6,812 bases of DNA, taken from NCBI GenBank assembly GCA_964486145.1, contig CAZAMT010000225.1, positions 1 to 6,812 on the forward strand, written 5' to 3'. The position numbers and the translations under genes were made by a program. The notes below the pieces were generated by a model, which searched no databases, was not told where the DNA came from, and was given only the letters and a program-made list of their open reading frames with translations. Of the stretch, positions 1-6,752 are shown one piece after another (position 1 is the first letter of the stretch; each line of letters opens with the position of its first letter). The DNA comes from CAZAMT01 sp964486145 (GTDB lineage: Bacteria > Bacteroidota > Bacteroidia > Bacteroidales > JAAAOM01).

Positions 1-6
1 TTAGTG

Positions 7-1329
7 TTAATTGGTGTTGTCATCAAATCTTGGAGTCCAGTTGTAAAAAGTTAAAATCACCCGGGTTCCTCCGGTTTCCGGTGAAATAATATCAATTTCA
101 GCCGAAAGTATTTCCATGATTAACTTGGCAGTTGCAAGCCCCAATCCAAAACCATTACCAACTTCCTCATGGTTATCTGCAACAAATAATTCAAACAAAT
201 GATTTTTATACTCATCTGAGATTCCCGGGCCGTTGTCAGAAACCAATACCTTTTGTTTGTTTTCACTGCTGGTGGTTTCAACGATAACCTCACCGTTTTG
301 AGGGGCAAATTTAACCGCATTGTCAAGAACAATATTCATGCACCTGTAAAAAAGGTTTTCATCAGCGATGATTTTAAAGTCAGGGTTTTTCCCGATTTTG
401 TTAATAATATGAATCTTTTTCTCTTTGTATCTTTGAGATATGGTGTGAATGGATTTTTGAATGGCGTGATCAATGCTGATGGGCTTGACGTTCAATTTAT
501 AGGTATCAGCCCGGAGTTCAGTGAATAAAAGTGATCTCTCCGATAATTTTACCAATCGGTTGACAAGACGGTTTATTTCATTCACAAAATCTCTTTGTTC
601 AGGAAGCAGTTCAGATTTTGTAAGTAGTTCCGAATAACCTAATATGCCATTCAGCGGTGTTCTTAGCTGGTGATTGATATGAATTAAAAAATCATTTTTT
701 GCACGATCAAGTTTGGCAAGCCTGTCATTTGCCTCTCTTAATTTTTCAGTTCTGCGTTTTACTGTATCAATCAGTTTTGAATTCATTACCTGCAGTTTCT
801 CATGCTTGTCTTTTAAAAGCAAATGGGTATTAACCCGTGTCATGAGTTCCAGCAAATTGAAAGGCTTGGTAATATAATCAACACCACCCGATTCAAATCC
901 TTTGAGGATGTCGTCCGTTTCAATTTTGGCAGTTAAAAAAATGACAGGAATATGCTGTGTTATGGGGTTTTCCTTCAATTTTTTACAGATTTCATATCCA
1001 TCCATGTTTGGCATTGATATATCTAACAATACCAAATCAGGTGTATTTTGAACGATGGATTTTAATGCATCATTACCATTGGTCGCAAACATTACATTAA
1101 TACCACGTTGTTGCAGATAATCTCCAACAAATATCAGGTTTTCAGGGAAATCATCTACAATCAGCACTGAATATCCTTTATCGGAATCAGAAGATTTGTC
1201 TTTATGTAAAAAATCTTTATACGAATACTTTGAATTCAAAGCTAAGTTCTGTTTATAACAATGTACAAATGTAAACGATATTAAAACAACAAAAATATGA
1301 ATGCAGTTGGAGTTATAATGAAAATGCAA
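7..1329 (-). CDS. Response-regulator/histidine kinase hybrid (REC-HisKA-HATPase), TTG start uncertain
   Basis: This is a signalling kinase whose input appears to be its own N-terminal receiver domain. The receiver spans about residues 54-172, with acidic pair D59/D60, phospho-acceptor D103 (LLDISMP), T133 and K155 (TKPF). A charged coiled-coil linker covers about 173-212. The HisKA segment has H220 in INHQLRTPL. The ATPase domain has an N box around N332-N337 (LDNAVKF), a G1 box DNGPGI (365-370), a G2 box GNGFGLGL (391-398) and GGT at 420-422. All kinase boxes are present, so it should be active; the partner regulator is not in view. The base after the His is Q, where E or D is more usual. 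No ATG precedes the receiver domain. An in-frame stop lies at 1354-1356, and the candidate starts are TTG at 1327-1329 (A-rich upstream) or TTG at 1237-1239 (L31). With the first, residues 9-24 form a hydrophobic, possibly membrane-anchoring stretch. The domain assignment is firm; the start and the signal sensed are not. Confidence 0.9.
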   Translation of the reverse strand: MHFHYNSNCIHIFVVLISFTFVHCYKQNLALNSKYSYKDFLHKDKSSDSDKGYSVLIVDDFPENLIFVGDYLQQRGINVMFATNGNDALKSIVQNTPDLVLLDISMPNMDGYEICKKLKENPITQHIPVIFLTAKIETDDILKGFESGGVDYITKPFNLLELMTRVNTHLLLKDKHEKLQVMNSKLIDTVKRRTEKLREANDRLAKLDRAKNDFLIHINHQLRTPLNGILGYSELLTKSELLPEQRDFVNEINRLVNRLVKLSERSLLFTELRADTYKLNVKPISIDHAIQKSIHTISQRYKEKKIHIINKIGKNPDFKIIADENLFYRCMNIVLDNAVKFAPQNGEVIVETTSSENKQKVLVSDNGPGISDEYKNHLFELFVADNHEEVGNGFGLGLATAKLIMEILSAEIDIISPETGGTRVILTFYNWTPRFDDNTN

Positions 1330-1360
1330 TTTTTTATTAACAATATATGTGTTTTAATTC

Positions 1361-1432
1361 AAATCATATGTTTTGTCATGAAGAATAGATTATCTAATTT
1401 CGCAACCTAACAAAAAATAAATCATATGTTTT
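1361..1432. repeat. 14-bp direct repeat, two exact copies flanking the ribE promoter and start
   Basis: AAATCATATGTTTT occurs exactly at 1361-1374 and again at 1419-1432, 58 bp apart start to start. Each copy is itself a near-palindrome (AAAnCATATGnTTT). Copy 1 overlaps the candidate -33 box of ribE, and copy 2 contains the ribE ATG at 1426-1428. This layout would suit a repressor or a DNA-looping regulator acting on ribE and perhaps on the divergent kinase gene. That role is inference. In AT-rich DNA a chance match of this length within 100 bp is unlikely but not impossible. Confidence 0.6.
1372..1402 (+). promoter_or_regulatory. Candidate Bacteroidota-type promoter for ribE
   Basis: TTTG at 1372-1375 is followed, after 19 bp, by TAATTTCG at 1395-1402. 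The latter is one base off the Bacteroidota -7 consensus TAnnTTTG. Transcription would start near 1409, leaving a very short leader of about 17 nt before the ribE ATG. The gap is too short for an FMN riboswitch between this start site and the gene. Confidence 0.5.
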
Positions 1433-2025
1433 CAGGAATTGTTGAAGAGGCTGCAACCGTGGTTTCCATTGAAAAAGATAAAGAGAATTTACATATCACC
1501 ATGGAATGCTCGTTTGTTAACGAATTGAAAATTGACCAAAGCATTTCTCACAACGGGGTTTGTCTTACTGTTGTCCGAAAAGATGATGAAACCTATACTG
1601 TGACAGCAATTAAAGAAACGCTTGAAAAATCAAACCTGGGTTTGTTGAATATTGGAGATAAGGTAAATCTTGAGCGCAGCATGAAAGCGGATGCCCGGGT
1701 TGACGGTCATTTTGTTCAGGGCCATGTCGATCAAACGGCGGTTTGCCAGGAAGTGAAAGAGGTGGAAGGGAGTTGGTATTTTACATTTGAATATGAACCC
1801 ATTCAGGATGATTATATGACGGTGGAAAAGGGTTCGGTATCTGTAAATGGTGTCAGCCTTACTGTTGTTAATTCAAAAGACAGAACATTTCAGGTCGCGA
1901 TAATTCCTTATACTTATGATATCACCAATTTCCATGAATTTAAAAAGGGAACTGTTGTAAACATTGAGTTTGATATTATAGGAAAATATATTACCAAGGT
2001 TGTAAAACAACAACTGGGCAAGTAG
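1426..2025 (+). CDS. ribE: Riboflavin synthase (alpha subunit type)
   Basis: Catalyses the last step of riboflavin synthesis, dismutation of two 6,7-dimethyl-8-ribityllumazines to riboflavin, in the cytoplasm and usually as a homotrimer. The 199-residue protein begins with the diagnostic MFSGIVEE and contains two lumazine-binding repeats, about 1-97 and 98-190. Repeat 1 carries SHNGVCLTV (41-49) and repeat 2 carries VNGVSLTVV (140-148). Residues matching those implicated in the E. coli enzyme are present: S39, C46, H100 (QGH), S144 and T146. Length is normal. The ATG at 1426 is preceded by an A-rich tract (caaaaaataa) with no Shine-Dalgarno site, as is usual in Bacteroidota. The gene stands alone, without other rib genes beside it. 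It is divergent from the kinase gene and convergent with lspA, with 3 bp between stop codons and no terminator in the gap. Confidence 0.97.
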   Translation: MFSGIVEEAATVVSIEKDKENLHITMECSFVNELKIDQSISHNGVCLTVVRKDDETYTVTAIKETLEKSNLGLLNIGDKVNLERSMKADARVDGHFVQGHVDQTAVCQEVKEVEGSWYFTFEYEPIQDDYMTVEKGSVSVNGVSLTVVNSKDRTFQVAIIPYTYDITNFHEFKKGTVVNIEFDIIGKYITKVVKQQLGK

Positions 2026-2028
2026 ACG

Positions 2029-2637
2029 TTATTGTAGGTCTTTAAAAAACTGTTTCTGGAATATTAATATCAGGATAACACCTACAGATATAGATGAATC
2101 AGCAAGGTTAAAAACCGGTCTGAAAAAAAGAAATTCCTGGTTTTTCAATATTGGAAGCCAATCAGGATACTGACCTGAAACAATCGGAAAATAAAACATA
2201 TCAACTACATGCCCATGCAGCAGAGTTCCATAACCACCTTCTTCTGGAAATAATTCGGCAACCTGGTAAAGACTGTCATTAAAAATCACGCCATAAAATA
2301 TGCTGTCAATGATATTGCCAAGAGCACCGGCGAGGATTAATGAAATGCAAATGATGAGACCAACATGAGCGTGCTGCCTGATTAAAAATCGAAGATAGAA
2401 ACCAATAGCTGTAACAGCAACAATACGGAAAAGCGTAAGAATTAGCTTACCAGAAGAACCAGGAATATCCCATCCGAAAGCCATACCATCATTTTCAGTG
2501 AAATGAATGATAAACCAGTCGCCCAACACAGCGATTTCTTCACCAAGCATCATGTTGGTTTTTACAATAAATTTTGATACCTGATCAACCAGTAAAACAA
2601 GGAATATTACCAGAAGTGATTTTTGCGTTCTCGTCAT
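2029..2637 (-). CDS. lspA: Lipoprotein signal peptidase (signal peptidase II)
   Basis: An inner-membrane aspartyl protease that cleaves prolipoprotein signal peptides just before the lipid-modified cysteine. The 202 residues show the expected hydrophobic segments at about 8-25, 65-85, 92-110 and 180-194. Family motifs are all present: VDQVSK (17-22), NDGMAFG (49-55), GALGNIIDS (104-112), HGHVVDMFYF (141-150) with catalytic D146, and VFNLADSS (175-182) with catalytic D180. About 25 residues (117-140, including PEEGGYG) are inserted between the GNxxD motif and VVD. From memory this is typical of Bacteroidota LspA, which are longer than the E. coli enzyme. The ATG at 2635-2637 gives the full first transmembrane segment. 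It is the last gene of the ileS-dksA-lspA cluster, but a terminator-like hairpin and a candidate promoter lie upstream, so it may be transcribed partly on its own. Confidence 0.97.
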   Translation of the reverse strand: MTRTQKSLLVIFLVLLVDQVSKFIVKTNMMLGEEIAVLGDWFIIHFTENDGMAFGWDIPGSSGKLILTLFRIVAVTAIGFYLRFLIRQHAHVGLIICISLILAGALGNIIDSIFYGVIFNDSLYQVAELFPEEGGYGTLLHGHVVDMFYFPIVSGQYPDWLPILKNQEFLFFRPVFNLADSSISVGVILILIFQKQFFKDLQ

Positions 2638-2679
2638 TCTTTATATTTATACCAACATATATAAAATTCATTCAGCCCT

Positions 2680-2710
2680 CAAAAATAAATATTTACTTTA
2701 GAATACCTAA
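2680..2710 (-). promoter_or_regulatory. Candidate promoter for lspA
   Basis: On the minus strand TATTTTTG (2687-2680) matches TAnnTTTG exactly. The -33 position, 20 bp upstream, reads TTA (2710-2708), one base off TTG. Transcription would start near 2674, giving a leader of about 36 nt, similar to that of ileS. It lies just downstream of the dksA terminator-like hairpin, as expected for an independent lspA transcript. The weak -33 box lowers confidence. Confidence 0.45.
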
Positions 2711-2722
2711 AAAAAGCGACAT

Positions 2723-2767
2723 AAAAAAAATGATTGAGACAACAGGTCATCAATCATTGTATTTTTT
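2723..2767. terminator. Bidirectional intrinsic-terminator-like hairpin after dksA
   Basis: AATGATTGA (2729-2737) and TCAATCATT (2750-2758) form a perfect 9-bp stem. The loop can add GAC/GTC pairs (2738-2740 with 2746-2748), leaving a 5-nt apex. On the minus strand the stem runs straight into eight T (2730-2723), which suits termination of ileS-dksA transcripts. On the plus strand a run of six T (2762-2767) follows after 3 nt, so it may also work in that direction. The stem is AT-rich, so termination may be partial and let some transcription reach lspA. Confidence 0.7.
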
Positions 2768-2799
2768 CTATCCTAAAATAAACTGAAACAAAGAAAAAA

Positions 2800-3177
2800 T
2801 TAGCGTTGTTTTTGCTTCGCATCGATACTGAGCGTAGCATGAGGAACAGCACGCAGTCTCTCTTTTGATATAAGCTTTCCGGTTTCACGACAAATGCCGT
2901 ACGTTTTGTTTTCAATTCGAACCAGTGCAGCTTGTAAATGCTGGATAAACTTCAATTGTCGTTGAGCAAGTCTTCCCGATTCCTCTTTTGAAAGCGTAGC
3001 AGCACCTTCCTCCAACACTTTAAATGTAGGAGAAGTGTCCTGTGTATCATTATTATCGCTTTGCGTTATAGCGCTTTTAAGCAATTCATAATCCTTTTTT
3101 GCTTTCTCCAGCTTATTAAGGATGATATCCTTAAATTCCTGCAGCTCCTCATCTGAATATCTTGTCTTTTCTGCCAT
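2800..3177 (-). CDS. dksA: DksA/TraR-family RNA polymerase-binding regulator with degenerate zinc finger
   Basis: Family members insert a coiled coil into the RNA polymerase secondary channel and tune transcription, often together with ppGpp. The 125-residue protein has a charged helical hairpin (about 8-90) and ends in the DksA-type finger region YGICRETGKLISKERLRAVPH (93-113 by position). The usual C4 ligands fall at 96, 99, 117 and 120 and read C, T, S and A here, so only one cysteine remains. Zinc is probably not bound, and the fold must be held another way. The hairpin tip region (about 45-60) keeps acidic residues E56/E57 near the place of the acidic tip of E. coli DksA, although the DxxDxA motif itself is not visible. 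The ATG at 3175-3177 is the natural start. The gene sits 62 bp after ileS, a linkage I recall as common in Bacteroidota, and is probably cotranscribed with it. Family membership is clear; ppGpp dependence is not shown. Confidence 0.9.
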   Translation of the reverse strand: MAEKTRYSDEELQEFKDIILNKLEKAKKDYELLKSAITQSDNNDTQDTSPTFKVLEEGAATLSKEESGRLAQRQLKFIQHLQAALVRIENKTYGICRETGKLISKERLRAVPHATLSIDAKQKQR

Positions 3178-3239
3178 TGCCTGAGAATTTATTCGTCTAT
3201 AAAAATAACAAAATTTAAAATACTAATGTGTGATATTTA

Positions 3240-6200
3240 TTATATCTTATCAATTTTAATGCTTGTTTTTATGTTTTCATCAAGTTCAACATTTTTAACC
3301 TGCTCACTGTTTAATTCATCTACCAGGTTTATTGATTCAGCAAGTGTTTGTGAGCTAATGTAATCACTGAACTCGTGTATTGATGCATCTATATCCGGAT
3401 GTTTTAAAATATTGATGCTAATTTTATCTGTTACCTCAAATCCACTTTCCTTTCTGATATTCTGAATCCTGTTAATCAGCTCTCTTGCCAGGCCCTCCTG
3501 CCTTAATTTCTCTGTGATGGTAATGTCAAGCGACACCGTTAATTTGCCGTCACTTGCAACAAGCCATCCCGGAATATCCTGGGATGTTATGTCAACATCT
3601 GAAAGCGTAAGTACAATTTCTTCACCATCAATGTTCAGCTTATACTCCCCTTCTTTTTCAAATGTTGCAATATCTTCCTGGGTAAACTCTCCCAATTCCT
3701 GATTTATTGCCTTCATTTTTTTACCAAATTTGGGGCCAAGTACTTTAAAGTTTGGTTTTATTTTCTTGATGAGAACGTCGGAATTGTCAGAAATATACTC
3801 TGTATCTTTAACGTTGACTTCAGAGAGAATAATATTTTTAACTGCTTCAAACTGCTTTTCAAATTTTTTATCAAGCAGAGGTATCATTATTTTTTGCAAT
3901 GGTTGACGGACTTTTATATTCACTTTCCTGCGCAGGCCCAACACCATGGATGATACCCTCTGGGCAATGCTCATACGTTCCTCCAGGTCTTTATTGATAA
4001 ATTCTTCGAGAGCCTTGGGGAATTCTGTTAAGTGCACTGATGAAACATTTTCTTTTTCTGTTGCCGTATTCAGATCGATAAATAGCTTATCCGCGTAAAA
4101 TGGCATGATGGGAGCGGCAAGTTTCGATACGGTTTCAAGGCAGGTATATAAGGTTTGGTAAGCAGCAATTTTATCCTGGTTGTATTCTCCTCCCCAGTAT
4201 CTTTTTCGGTTTAGCCTGACGTACCAGTTACTCAGGTTTTCAATAACAAAGTCCTGAATGGCTCTTCCTGCTTTTGTAGGCTCATAATTATTGTAATGTT
4301 CATTAACATCTTTTATGAGTGTGTTTAATAATGACAATATCCATCGGTCAATTTCGGGTCGCTTTTCCAACGGAACTGTATCTTCCTGAAACGTGAAATT
4401 ATCAACGTTGGCATAAAGTGCAAAAAACGAATAGGTATTGTAAAGCGTTCCAAAAAATTTTCTTTTTACTTCATCAACACCCGACAGATCAAATTTCATA
4501 TTATCCCAGGGCTGGCCATTGGTAACCATGTACCATCGCAATGCATCGGAGCCGTGTGTTTTAATCGTATCAAAAGGATCCACGGTATTGCCCAGCCGCT
4601 TTGACATTTTATTACCGTTTTTGTCGAGCACAAGTCCGTGGGAAACAATATTTTTAAATGCTACCGAATCGAATAGCATAACAGCAAGTGCATGAAGGGT
4701 AAAAAACCATCCCCTGGTTTGATCCACACCTTCGGAAATAAAATCTGCCGGGTACGAATTATTAAATTCCTTATCGGTTATTTCAAATGGATAATGCACT
4801 TGTGCATATGGCATGGCGCCGGAGTCAAACCAAACATCAATGAGATCGGCTTCGCGAAACATTTTTTTACCGGAGGGAGATACAAGTACAATGTCATCAA
4901 CAAAAGGTCTGTGCAAGTCAAAGGAACTATAGTTTTCGGATGAATAATCATTATCAATGAATCTGTCCAATGGATTACTCTCCATAATACCAGCTTTTAC
5001 TGCTTTTTCAATTTCTGTTTTTAATTCGGGAACCGAACCAATGCAGATGTTTTCTGATTTATCTTCGGTAACCCACACGGGCAGAGGGGTTCCCCAATAT
5101 CTTGACCTGGAAAGGTTCCAGTCGACCAAATTTTCAAGCCACTTGCCAAATCTTCCTGTACCGGTTGTAACAGGTTTCCAGTTAATGGTTTTATTCAATT
5201 CCAGTAACCTGTCTTTTAATGCTGTAGTACGAATAAACCATGAATCGAGAGGATAATATAAGACAGGCATGTCAGTTCTCCAGCAATGCGGATAATTGTG
5301 AACATGTTTTTCGATACGGAATGCTTTGTTTCGTTTTTTAAGCATTACCGATATGTCCACATCTACCGTTGGATCCTTTTCGGTAAGGGATTCGTCATAT
5401 TCATTTTTTACATACCGGCCTGAAAAATCCTGGTAAGTATCCTGATTGACAAATTCATTAACAAAATTGCTATCAAGATTTTCAATTGGGAAAAACCGAC
5501 CTTCTTTATCAACCAGTGGAGCCTGGTTTCCTTCCCTGTCAGTTACCAATAATCCATCAATTCCGTTCTGCTTACCCACCCGGTAGTCGTCTGCACCAAA
5601 CGTGGGAGCGATGTGGACAATACCTGTACCATCCTCAGTTGTAACAAAATCTCCAAGAAGTACCCTGAATGCATCACCTCGCGGTTTTACCCAGTCAATC
5701 AGTTGCTCATAAGAGATACCTTCAAGTTCTGATCCTCTGTATTCATTTAAAATCTTAAACGGAATTTTACGATTATTTGGGATAAATTCATCAAGCGTGA
5801 GATCAGCATATTTCGGGTTAAAATACGTATTTAGTAAATCTTTCGCAAGAATTACCGTTATAGGTTCATTCGTGTATACATTGAAACTACGTACTTTAAC
5901 ATATGTTATATCTTTTCCAAGTGCGAGTGCTGTATTTGAAGGTAGTGTCCAGGGCGTTGTGGTCCATGCCATAAAGTATACATCGGAGTCAGTGTTATCA
6001 AATAAAAAATCTGATTTTTCATTTCTGATGGCCTTGAATTGAGCCACCACAGTAGTATCTTTCACGTCCCGGTAACAACCAGGCTGGTTTAACTCATGTG
6101 TGCTCAGACCGGTTCCCGCTGCCGGTGAATATGGTTGCACCGTATATCCTTTGTAAAGCAGGTCTTTATCAAATAATCTTTTTAAAAGGTGCCACAACGT

Positions 6201-6677
6201 TTCAATATACCGGTTATCATAGGTAATGTACGGATGATTCGTATCTACCCAGTAACCCATGATTTCGGTTAATTCTTCCCATTCTTCGGTATACTTCATG
6301 ACATTTTCACGGCACCGTTGGTTGTATTCTTCGACACTGATTTTTTTACCAATGTCTTCTTTGGTAATTCCGAGGGATTTTTCTACCTGGATTTCAACAG
6401 GTAAACCGTGAGTATCCCAGCCTGCTTTTCTTTTTACCTGGTATCCCTGCTGTGTTTTGTACCGGCAGAAAATGTCCTTTATTGTTCGGGATATTACATG
6501 GTGGATTCCCGGAATACCATTGGCAGAAGGAGGGCCTTCGTAAAATATAAAAGGTTCTTTTCCTTCCCTGATATCAATGCTTTTCTGAAAGGTACTGTTA
6601 TCTTTCCAATATGCCAGTATTTCGTCATTGATCGTTGGCAGGTTAAATTCTTTGTATTCCGGAAACTTTTTACTCAT
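3240..6677 (-). CDS. ileS: Isoleucyl-tRNA synthetase, type 2 (eukaryote-like), with GIHH signature
   Basis: Charges tRNA-Ile with isoleucine and edits misactivated valine, in the cytoplasm. At 1145 residues it is longer than the roughly 940-residue type 1 bacterial enzyme. Visible in order: the class I signature region EGPPSANGIPGIHH (47-60); GWDTHGLPVE (86-95); the CP1 editing domain with TTTPWTLPSNTA (239-250) and GTGIVHIAPTFGADDY (350-365), where D364 is the likely editing Asp; NLSRSRYWGTPLPVW (521-535); DVWFDSGAMPYA (614-625); GVDQTRGWFF (650-659); and KMSKR (690-694). An anticodon-binding domain follows from about 770, then a C-terminal extension with no cysteine after C846, so the zinc finger of type 1 IleRS is absent. 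The HxGH motif is replaced by G57-I58-H59-H60, first and third positions exchanged. The ATG at 6675-6677 is preceded by a good promoter. It heads the ileS-dksA(-lspA) cluster. Confidence 0.98.
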   Translation of the reverse strand: MSKKFPEYKEFNLPTINDEILAYWKDNSTFQKSIDIREGKEPFIFYEGPPSANGIPGIHHVISRTIKDIFCRYKTQQGYQVKRKAGWDTHGLPVEIQVEKSLGITKEDIGKKISVEEYNQRCRENVMKYTEEWEELTEIMGYWVDTNHPYITYDNRYIETLWHLLKRLFDKDLLYKGYTVQPYSPAAGTGLSTHELNQPGCYRDVKDTTVVAQFKAIRNEKSDFLFDNTDSDVYFMAWTTTPWTLPSNTALALGKDITYVKVRSFNVYTNEPITVILAKDLLNTYFNPKYADLTLDEFIPNNRKIPFKILNEYRGSELEGISYEQLIDWVKPRGDAFRVLLGDFVTTEDGTGIVHIAPTFGADDYRVGKQNGIDGLLVTDREGNQAPLVDKEGRFFPIENLDSNFVNEFVNQDTYQDFSGRYVKNEYDESLTEKDPTVDVDISVMLKKRNKAFRIEKHVHNYPHCWRTDMPVLYYPLDSWFIRTTALKDRLLELNKTINWKPVTTGTGRFGKWLENLVDWNLSRSRYWGTPLPVWVTEDKSENICIGSVPELKTEIEKAVKAGIMESNPLDRFIDNDYSSENYSSFDLHRPFVDDIVLVSPSGKKMFREADLIDVWFDSGAMPYAQVHYPFEITDKEFNNSYPADFISEGVDQTRGWFFTLHALAVMLFDSVAFKNIVSHGLVLDKNGNKMSKRLGNTVDPFDTIKTHGSDALRWYMVTNGQPWDNMKFDLSGVDEVKRKFFGTLYNTYSFFALYANVDNFTFQEDTVPLEKRPEIDRWILSLLNTLIKDVNEHYNNYEPTKAGRAIQDFVIENLSNWYVRLNRKRYWGGEYNQDKIAAYQTLYTCLETVSKLAAPIMPFYADKLFIDLNTATEKENVSSVHLTEFPKALEEFINKDLEERMSIAQRVSSMVLGLRRKVNIKVRQPLQKIMIPLLDKKFEKQFEAVKNIILSEVNVKDTEYISDNSDVLIKKIKPNFKVLGPKFGKKMKAINQELGEFTQEDIATFEKEGEYKLNIDGEEIVLTLSDVDITSQDIPGWLVASDGKLTVSLDITITEKLRQEGLARELINRIQNIRKESGFEVTDKISINILKHPDIDASIHEFSDYISSQTLAESINLVDELNSEQVKNVELDENIKTSIKIDKI

Positions 6678-6700
6678 TTACTTTCCCAATTTTTATTCAT
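6674..6700 (-). other. Possible 8-codon leader ORF overlapping the ileS start
   Basis: An ATG at 6698-6700 opens a reading frame encoding MNKNWESK. Its TGA (6674-6676) overlaps the ileS ATG as ATGA, the arrangement seen in translational coupling. It lies inside the predicted ileS leader. It has no isoleucine codon, so it is not a classical Ile attenuator peptide. A frame this short can easily arise by chance. Confidence 0.2.
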
Positions 6701-6721
6701 TTCATTAACAAAAAATGTTCA

Positions 6722-6752
6722 CAAAGATATCTTTCTGGAGATAAAAAACCAA
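6722..6752 (-). promoter_or_regulatory. Bacteroidota-type promoter for ileS
   Basis: On the minus strand TTG (6752-6750), a 20-bp spacer and TATCTTTG (6729-6722) match the Bacteroidota promoter consensus TTG-N17/23-TAnnTTTG exactly. Transcription would start near 6715, giving a leader of about 38 nt. The -7 box overlaps a perfect 12-bp palindrome, AAAGATATCTTT (6723-6734), which could be an operator or could be chance. The leader is AT-rich and shows no T-box or other riboswitch. Confidence 0.75.

Noticed and set aside
253..528. Plus-strand 91-residue ORF inside the kinase gene
   Set aside because: It lies wholly antisense to the conserved kinase domain and shows no family motif; it is a shadow frame.
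1359..1379. Short minus-strand ATG frame (MTKHMI) upstream of the kinase as a missing 5' end
   Set aside because: It is out of frame with the kinase and stops after six codons at 1359-1361; joining it would require several changes.
1330..1425. FMN riboswitch upstream of ribE
   Set aside because: The 96-bp gap is too short and AT-rich and lacks the conserved G-rich FMN-aptamer segments.
2574..2786. Plus-strand 70-residue ORF across the lspA start and the lspA-dksA gap
   Set aside because: It is antisense to lspA, runs through the terminator hairpin and promoter region, and has no recognisable domain.
3178..3239. Possible separate promoter or terminator between ileS and dksA
   Set aside because: The best -7 match on the minus strand is TAAATTTTG, with one extra base in the spacer and no TTG at the right distance. 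The 5-bp GATAT/ATATC stem at 3232-3246 is weak and lacks a T-run. Cotranscription is simpler.
3514..6042. Other plus-strand ORFs within ileS (3514-3702, 4692-4943, 4957-5256, 5797-6042)
   Set aside because: All are fully antisense to an intact, motif-rich ileS, and none shows motifs or start signals of its own.
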